Part shown: positions 58,240 through 64,000 of the stretch, piece after piece | How the letters are laid out: each line of letters starts with the position of its first letter | How positions within the stretch are numbered: position 1 is the first letter of the stretch | Source of the DNA: Mugil cephalus | Lineage: Eukaryota; Chordata; Actinopteri; Mugiliformes; Mugilidae | Assembly (NCBI RefSeq): GCF_022458985.1 | Contig: NC_061784.1 | Span: forward strand, 24,610,545-24,674,544 | DNA length: 64,000 bases | Direction: 5' to 3' | Made by a program: the position numbers and the translations under genes | Notes under the pieces: generated by a model | What the model was told of the DNA's origin: nothing | Seen by the model: the letters and a program-made list of their open reading frames with translations, nothing else | Database searches by the model: none

Positions 58240-58690
58240 TTTAATACAACTCAAACTCATACTCATGTGTTTGTTTATTTGAAAACACGGGCCAATATTC
58301 CATATCAGAGAGGAGCTATTCCAGGATTAAACCAGAGGTCCATGTGTTCAGAAGTGTTTTCCATCCATGTGATGAGACTCAGGTCCTGGTTTAGTTTCTA
58401 TAAGTCAGGATTTGTCTCAGTCTGATCTTCACAACACATGTTTGTGTTGAAGTGTGTGATGACAACAGATCAAAGGAGCTTTGTGAGGAGCTCAGAAAAA
58501 GAGTTGTTGTTTGCTCATCAGGCTGGAAAAGGTTCACAACCATCTCTAAAGAGTCTGGAAGCCACAGATAATCCACAGAGAGTCAGACAGATTGAAGACG
58601 ACTGTTCCCTCCACAGGAGTGGTCCACCAACAAACATCACTCCATCATAGTGGGAGAGGAACCAGAGGAACCTCCTTTTTTCCGATATGT
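58240..58690 (+). mobile_element. Tc1-like relic in duplication unit A
   Basis: Same family as 52200-53060, holding only the N-terminal part (near 58480-58680), then cut off at CAGAGGAACCTCC. A TATATCCACTGTGGATATA palindrome at about 58130-58150 may be part of the element end. Confidence 0.6.
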
Positions 58691-58899
58691 GTTGTGTTGT
58701 TATACACTGTTTAATGTTAAAGGACTACAGATGTAAATTATCATCTCTGCTATAATTCTGCATGTTTACATGACTGTTTGTTTGTTCATTGTTAATTTCT
58801 AATCCATAAATAAACATAATTAGTTTTGTTGTACAACAATAGGAAACTTGAGGGTTTTTGAAATCGAGTATAGACGTCATTTACAAGTGCATGAAGAGC

Positions 58900-59862
58900 T
58901 CAGGGTGACCGCCCCGGCCGGACCAAACCAACTTTGAGTTGACAGCAGAGATGGTGCATGAGGACGGGTCTGATGCTCTGGTCTCTGATGCCATAAATGA
59001 AAGAGCTCAGACATCTGGGGAAGATGACAATGAACATATATAAAACATTCTGGATGCGTACAAATATTATCCTCGTAATTCTGTACAGAACCGTGAGTAA
59101 CGGGATGTACAAGGTTGAAGAGAGACTGAGGCCCAGCTGAACCAGGTGCAGAAGCAGAGTGTTACGAGCTTTTTGGGTCGAAGCTTTGTCGGTGGAGGCC
59201 GACCTGGCTGCTAGCGTCACACTGACGTACGTGGACACAATGACCACGCTGGCTGACACAAACACCAAACAAGTAAAACCTTCGTCATAATCAGCAGAAC
59301 CTGACCCAAGACGCATAACTACGCCAGAACAGAAGTCTTTCATCTGCAGACTATGGAGGTCTTCAAAAGGAAACTGTAAGAGCAAAACCACTCGAATGAT
59401 TATATTTAGTGAACTGAAGGCCCAGACTAGGACGATAGCCAGCCCTGTGTTTCTGACCGTGATGATGGTAGCATGTTTGAGTGGGTAGCACACGGCTACA
59501 TACCTCTCCAGAGACATCACCACCAGAGTCAGAGGAGAGATCACAAATGTGAGTCTGGCAAGAAAGGTGAGAACACCACAAACAGGATACGACAGCATCA
59601 CTCTACAAGCTGCGACCACGTAAAGTGTTTGGCTCAGTGCCAACTGTACAGTATCTGCAACGAGGAGGTTGTACAGCAGAACGTAGCGGCAGGTCTCCCT
59701 GAACACCGGTTTACTCCTCAACACAAACAACATGGTCCCGTTAATGAAGAGAAAGACACAGCATGAAACTGTAGTCAACATGGAAAACAACAGTCTCTCC
59801 AACACACCCTGATACTGCAGCTCAGAAGTAACATTAGACACAGATTGGTTTCCACTGGACAT
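58900..59862 (-). CDS. Odorant receptor, 131-2-like type, copy 3 (320 aa)
   Basis: Intact single-exon receptor, close to copy 2 and almost identical to copy 4. The start is taken at the Met matching copy 1; an upstream in-frame Met lies at 59904. Tail end is VRPGRSP. ERYVAVCYPLKHATI carries K where copies 1 and 2 have R. The seven hydrophobic segments and the TM7 motif PRCLSSFIYGIRD are complete. Confidence 0.9.
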   Translation of the reverse strand: MSSGNQSVSNVTSELQYQGVLERLLFSMLTTVSCCVFLFINGTMLFVLRSKPVFRETCRYVLLYNLLVADTVQLALSQTLYVVAACRVMLSYPVCGVLTFLARLTFVISPLTLVVMSLERYVAVCYPLKHATIITVRNTGLAIVLVWAFSSLNIIIRVVLLLQFPFEDLHSLQMKDFCSGVVMRLGSGSADYDEGFTCLVFVSASVVIVSTYVSVTLAARSASTDKASTQKARNTLLLHLVQLGLSLSSTLYIPLLTVLYRITRIIFVRIQNVLYMFIVIFPRCLSSFIYGIRDQSIRPVLMHHLCCQLKVGLVRPGRSP

Positions 59863-61166
59863 TTTAGAGAAGCAGTCAACTTCCTGATGTAAAAGAAACC
59901 ACAAAGAAGATGTTGCTGTTCGTAGTCCGACTATTTAGATCCGGGATCGGCAGAGATGTGGAGTCGCTGGGTTTGTTTCCATCCAACACTGTTTATGAGC
60001 TCTGTACTCACGCCTGTTTGACGTCACATCACAACCCCATGGATATTTTCTCCCTAGCTACTTTCCAGAAACTTGGTCATGTAAGATTCGTCTCCATTGG
60101 GGATATTTAAATTTAAACCTGTAATGAGTCTTACTGATTAAAGTCACTTCTGTACTCATCTATCAACCCCTGATCTAGACCTGGACCAAGAGTTTCTAGA
60201 AATACCACAAAGCTTGCATGTTCTCCAAAGGTTGTTAGTAAAAATAGGATTCAGTAATAATACACTGGATACTCCAGGATCATGGTTCTTCCCAACAGGA
60301 GCGGAGCCTCAAGTGGATCAAACAGTGTGGAAGGCTCCACTCCAGCTACATCTCAAGAAAATAACAAGCTACATACGTCTGCTCCAAGATAAGGCAGAAT
60401 GGGACTGAAGTCATAGTGAATGCTAGCTAGCTAACATTTAGCTGGCAAGTTGCTCACATATACAAAACTGTATATCAAAGTTATGGTTACTACTGGGAAA
60501 TACGAGTAATATTAGAGCCTAACTTACATTAGTTAACTAGCTAGCTAGCAAGTTCACGTTTGCTAGCTAACTTTATCTGTTGCGTTGTGTCTCAATGCTG
60601 GAGCTCTCTCTAACGATATGTTTCGTTGGTTTAAATCAGAGTTTGAACATGGCATCCAACGGGCCATTTAAACTTTTTAATTTTCGTCTTATCCTACTCC
60701 CTGAGGCTGCTCGTTGTGTTTGAGGTAGAGCTCGTGGGGTTTCTCAGATATGGTACGCTTTCTCCTCAATAATCGTATTTTCCCTTTTGTTGCATTTTTT
60801 AATATTTTGGATATCTCCCTCCACTGCATACTTAGACTTAGACTTAGGCCCAATCCTCCCCTTAGCCTTCCCTTAGTCTAACCCCTTCCTCTCCGCCCTC
60901 TGTTTCGAGTGACAAGAGTGAGGGGTGAAAACATTCCCCTAGGAAATGAAACGGCACTCAGTTGCCGTTAGTCATCACGCATTGCCGTTTGCTTGCGAAG
61001 ATGACAACTGTAAACAATCCAAGATGCCGCCGCCAGCTGTTGCGGCATTTGTTTTGGCCTTAATACATTTACGACTTTCTGCGGCGGCCGAAGACCTACG
61101 AGAAACGACAGTATCTGAGGAACCTGCAATGGAAACAATCCTGTTCATGCACAGCTGTAAGCTGTA
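59863..61166. other. Upstream flank of receptor copy 3
   Basis: It repeats the upstream DNA of copy 2 up to about 60,110, then a block shared with 56450-56770 including the GCTAGCTA-rich repeat (60410-60620). From 60,640 to 61,166 is sequence seen only once here; the frame at 61024-61167 (MPPPAVAAFVLALIHL) resembles the hydrophobic start of a Harbinger-type transposase-neighbour protein only weakly, so I name nothing. Confidence 0.35.
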
Positions 61167-61999
61167 ACAATGAAATCCCAACGTCCTCAAAAGAGTACTT
61201 ACTAATTAGATACATAGGGGCTCATTGCAATTGATAAAATTTGTTAAATTTGTGCATTATATCAAACTAGAAACATTACTAACCATAAATAAATAACTTT
61301 GCTACCACTAGGTGGCAGATCAAAGCATCCTTTAATGAGGACAATGGGTTTAAATAAAGCTGAATAAGCTCCATTAAAACCTAAATTAATGTCCCCATAT
61401 GAGGACACAGGGTCTCAGGAAGCTAACGTTTGATAAAATATAAACAATGATAATCAAATTGTTGACTGCGTTCTTTAATAACTACATAACACAAAACTTG
61501 TGTTTTTACTTTCAGTATTTAAGTAATAAATATTAAAATACACTACTTGCAATACTTAAGTACAAAAAATGTTGAATACTTTAATACTTCCACTTAAGTG
61601 TGTTGCTTAAAGAACCCTTCAACTTCTACTCATGTCACTTCTTTAAAAGAGTACTTGTACTTTTACTCAAGTATGTTAAGCTAACAGCCACCAAGGCTAC
61701 ATGCTACATAGCAATGCTAAGCTAACTTTCACTACAAGAGGGCTGCGTTATTTATTATCTGTAGTACCACCAATAGACCACTGGATAGAGACAAACAGCA
61801 TGTATGAAATTGAGGCACATGGCTCAGATTCTGTTTGTATATCCACTGTGGATATAAAAAGTATGCACAATTGCACAGCCCTGTTAAATGACAGGTATTT
61901 GTCATGTAAAAAATAAGACCAGCATCAATCATTTCAGAGCTTTTTCCACCTTTAATACAACTCAAACTCATACTCATGTGTTTGTTTATTTGAAAACAC

Positions 62000-62400
62000 G
62001 GGCCAATATTCCATATCAGAGAGGAGCTATTCCAGGATTAAACCAGAGTCCATGTGTTCAGAAGTGTTTCCATCCATGTGATGAGACTCAGGTCCTGGTT
62101 TAGTTTCTATAAGTCAGGGATTTGTCTCAGTCTGATCTTCACAACACATGTTTGTGTTGAAGTGTGTGATGACAACAGATCAAAGGAGCTTTGTGAGGAG
62201 CTCAGAAAAAGAGTTGTTGTTGCTCATCAGGCTGGAAAAGGTTCCACAACCATCTCTAAAGAGTCTGGAAGCCACAAATAATCCACAGAGAGTCAGACAG
62301 ATTGAAGACGACTGTTCCCCTCCACAGGAGTGGTCCACCAACAAACATCACTCCATCATAGTGGGAGAGGAACCAGAGGAACCTCCTTTTTTCCGATATG
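62000..62400 (+). mobile_element. Tc1-like relic in duplication unit B
   Basis: Copy of the relic at 58240-58690, with a less disrupted ELRKRVVVAHQAGKGSTTIS block at 62195-62260. Confidence 0.6.
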
Positions 62401-62610
62401 TGTTGTGTTGTTATACACTGTTTAATGTTAAAGGACTACAGATGTAAATTATCATCTCTGCTATAATTCTGCATGTTTACATGACTGTTTGTTTGTTCAT
62501 TGTTAATTTCTAATCCATAAATAAACATAATTAGTTTTGTTGTACAACAATAGGAAACTTGAGGGTTTTTGAAATCGAGTATAGACGTCATTTACAAGTG
62601 CATGAAGAGC

Positions 62611-63573
62611 TCAGGGTGACCGCCCCGGCCGGACCAAACCAACTTTGAGTTGACAGCAGAGATGGTGCATGAGGACGGGTCTGATGCTCTGGTCTCTGAT
62701 GCCATAAATGAAAGAGCTCAGACATCTGGGGAAGATGACAATGAACATATATAAAACATTCTGGATGCGTACAAATATTATCCTCGTAATTCTGTACAGA
62801 ACCGTGAGTAACGGGATGTACAAGGTTGAAGAGAGACTGAGGCCCAGCTGAACCAGGTGCAGAAGCAGAGTGTTACGAGCTTTTTGGGTCGAAGCTTTGT
62901 CGGTGGAGGCCGACCTGGCTGCTAGCGTCACACTGACGTACGTGGACACAATGACCACGCTGACTGACACAAACACCAAACAAGTAAAACCTTCGTCATA
63001 ATCAGCAGAACCTGACCCAAGACGCATAACTACGCCAGAACAGAAGTCTTTCATCTGCAGACTATGGAGGTCTTCAAAAGGAAACTGTAAGAGCAAAACC
63101 ACTCGAATGATTATATTTAGTGAACTGAAGGCCCAGACTAGGACGATAGCCAGCCCTGTGTTTCTGACCGTGATGATGGTAGCATGTTTGAGTGGGTAGC
63201 ACACGGCTACATACCTCTCCAGAGACATCACCACCAGAGTCAGAGGAGAGATCACAAATGTGAGTCTGGCAAGAAAGGTGAGAACACCACAAACAGGATA
63301 CGACAGCATCACTCTACAAGCTGCGACCACGTAAAGTGTTTGGCTCAGTGCCAACTGTACAGTATCTGCAACGAGGAGGTTGTACAGCAGAACGTAGCGG
63401 CAGGTCTCCCTGAACACCGGTTTACTCCTCAACACAAACAACATGGTCCCGTTAATGAAGAGAAAGACACAGCATGAAACTGTAGTCAACATGGAAAACA
63501 ACAGTCTCTCCAACACACCCTGATACTGCAGCTCAGAAGTAACATTAGACACAGATTGGTTTCCACTGGACAT
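62611..63573 (-). CDS. Odorant receptor, 131-2-like type, copy 4 (320 aa)
   Basis: Intact single-exon receptor. The protein differs from copy 3 by what appears to be a single residue (FVSVSVV against FVSASVV). Start chosen as in copy 3; the upstream in-frame Met is at 63615. It belongs to duplication unit B, whose upstream flank continues to the window end. Confidence 0.9.
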   Translation of the reverse strand: MSSGNQSVSNVTSELQYQGVLERLLFSMLTTVSCCVFLFINGTMLFVLRSKPVFRETCRYVLLYNLLVADTVQLALSQTLYVVAACRVMLSYPVCGVLTFLARLTFVISPLTLVVMSLERYVAVCYPLKHATIITVRNTGLAIVLVWAFSSLNIIIRVVLLLQFPFEDLHSLQMKDFCSGVVMRLGSGSADYDEGFTCLVFVSVSVVIVSTYVSVTLAARSASTDKASTQKARNTLLLHLVQLGLSLSSTLYIPLLTVLYRITRIIFVRIQNVLYMFIVIFPRCLSSFIYGIRDQSIRPVLMHHLCCQLKVGLVRPGRSP

Positions 63574-64000
63574 TTTAGAGAAGCAGTCAACTTCCTGATG
63601 TAAAAGAAACCACAAAGAAGATGTTGCTGTTCGTAGTCCGACTATTTAGATCCGGGATCGGCAGAGATGTGGAGTCGCTGGGTTTGTTTCCATCCAACAC
63701 TGTTTATGAGCTCTGTACTCACGCCTGTTTGACGTCACATCACAACCCCATGGATATTTTCTCCCTAGCTACTTTCCAGAAACTTGGTCATGTAAGATCG
63801 TCTCCATTGGGGATATTTAAATTTAAACCTGTAATGAGTCTTACTGATTAAAGTCACTTCTGTACTCATCTATCAACCCCTGATCTAGACCTGGACCAAG
63901 AGTTTCTAGAAATACCACAAAGCTTGCATGTTCTCCAAAGGTTGTAGTAAAAATAGGATTCAGTAATAATACACTGGATACTCCAGGATCATGGTTCTTC
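63574..64000. repeat. Upstream flank of receptor copy 4 (start of duplication unit B flank, cut by window end)
   Basis: Nearly identical to 59863-60290. It differs by isolated single-base indels (for example GTAAGATTCG against GTAAGATCG near 60082 and 63793). No gene is seen. Confidence 0.7.

Larger units (their letters stand above)
57460..61166. repeat. Tandem duplication unit A (about 3.7 kb) with receptor copy 3
   Basis: Sequence from CAATGAAATCCCAACGTCCT at about 57461 onward recurs from about 61169, an offset of about 3.71 kb. The unit holds a Tc1 relic, a receptor and its upstream DNA. Differences between units are few and scattered, so the duplication is recent or still being homogenised. 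The second unit runs off the window. Confidence 0.8.

Noticed and set aside
60946-61167. 73-aa plus-strand frame near the duplication junction
   Set aside because: Looks like leftover transposon-neighbour text with no complete domain; too weak to call.

Overview
The window is vertebrate nuclear DNA, almost certainly from a teleost fish (probably a percomorph-like species with compact introns). The evidence is a complete spliced NUP98-NUP96 gene, intronless odorant receptor genes of the fish 131-2-like type, several decayed Tc1-like transposons, hAT-type MITEs, a CR1/L2-group LINE, and many micro- and minisatellites.

Region 1 (1-23,000, plus strand) is a tandemly duplicated cluster of four genes that begin with a pyrin-like (PYD/DAPIN) death-fold exon. 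All four PYD exons end in the same splice phase, but the C-termini differ. Gene 1 (816-4127) continues through six further in-phase coding exons into two consecutive OB-fold-like domains and an orphan C-terminal module (438 aa). This order resembles the PYHIN/AIM2-like receptors described from mammals, and it is the most interesting item in the window. Genes 2 and 3 (6621-7380 and 13404-14165) replace the OB part with a Glu/Tyr-rich acidic tail. Gene 4 (21648-22834) has a Lys-rich basic tail. GAAANNGAAA (IRF/ISRE-like) sites lie in the duplicated flanks. Tc1 relics, TA- and 8-bp-flanked MITEs, a LINE inside a 27-bp tandem array and a probable solo LTR fill the gaps.

Region 2 (24,883 to about 48,250, minus strand) is nup98. 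I could place 34 coding exons and one 5' UTR exon; all splice phases agree and the reading frame gives 1836 aa. It encodes the GLFG nucleoporin with the GLEBS (RAE1-binding) motif, the autoproteolytic domain with the HF|S cleavage site, and the NUP96 scaffold half. Two introns carry minisatellites whose unit contains the 5' splice site of the exon just upstream, giving about 30 and 7 extra donor-like sites. A further intron carries an expanded repeat that belongs to an interspersed element also present in PYD-OB gene 1.

Region 3 (48,400-64,000) is an array of four odorant receptor genes on the minus strand. The last two lie in a recent tandem duplication of about 3.7 kb, and the second copy is cut by the window end. 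Tc1 relics, a palindromic hAT MITE and microsatellites lie between the receptors.

Exon borders come from reading GT/AG sites and checking phase by hand. Family calls rest on remembered motifs, not on database searches.
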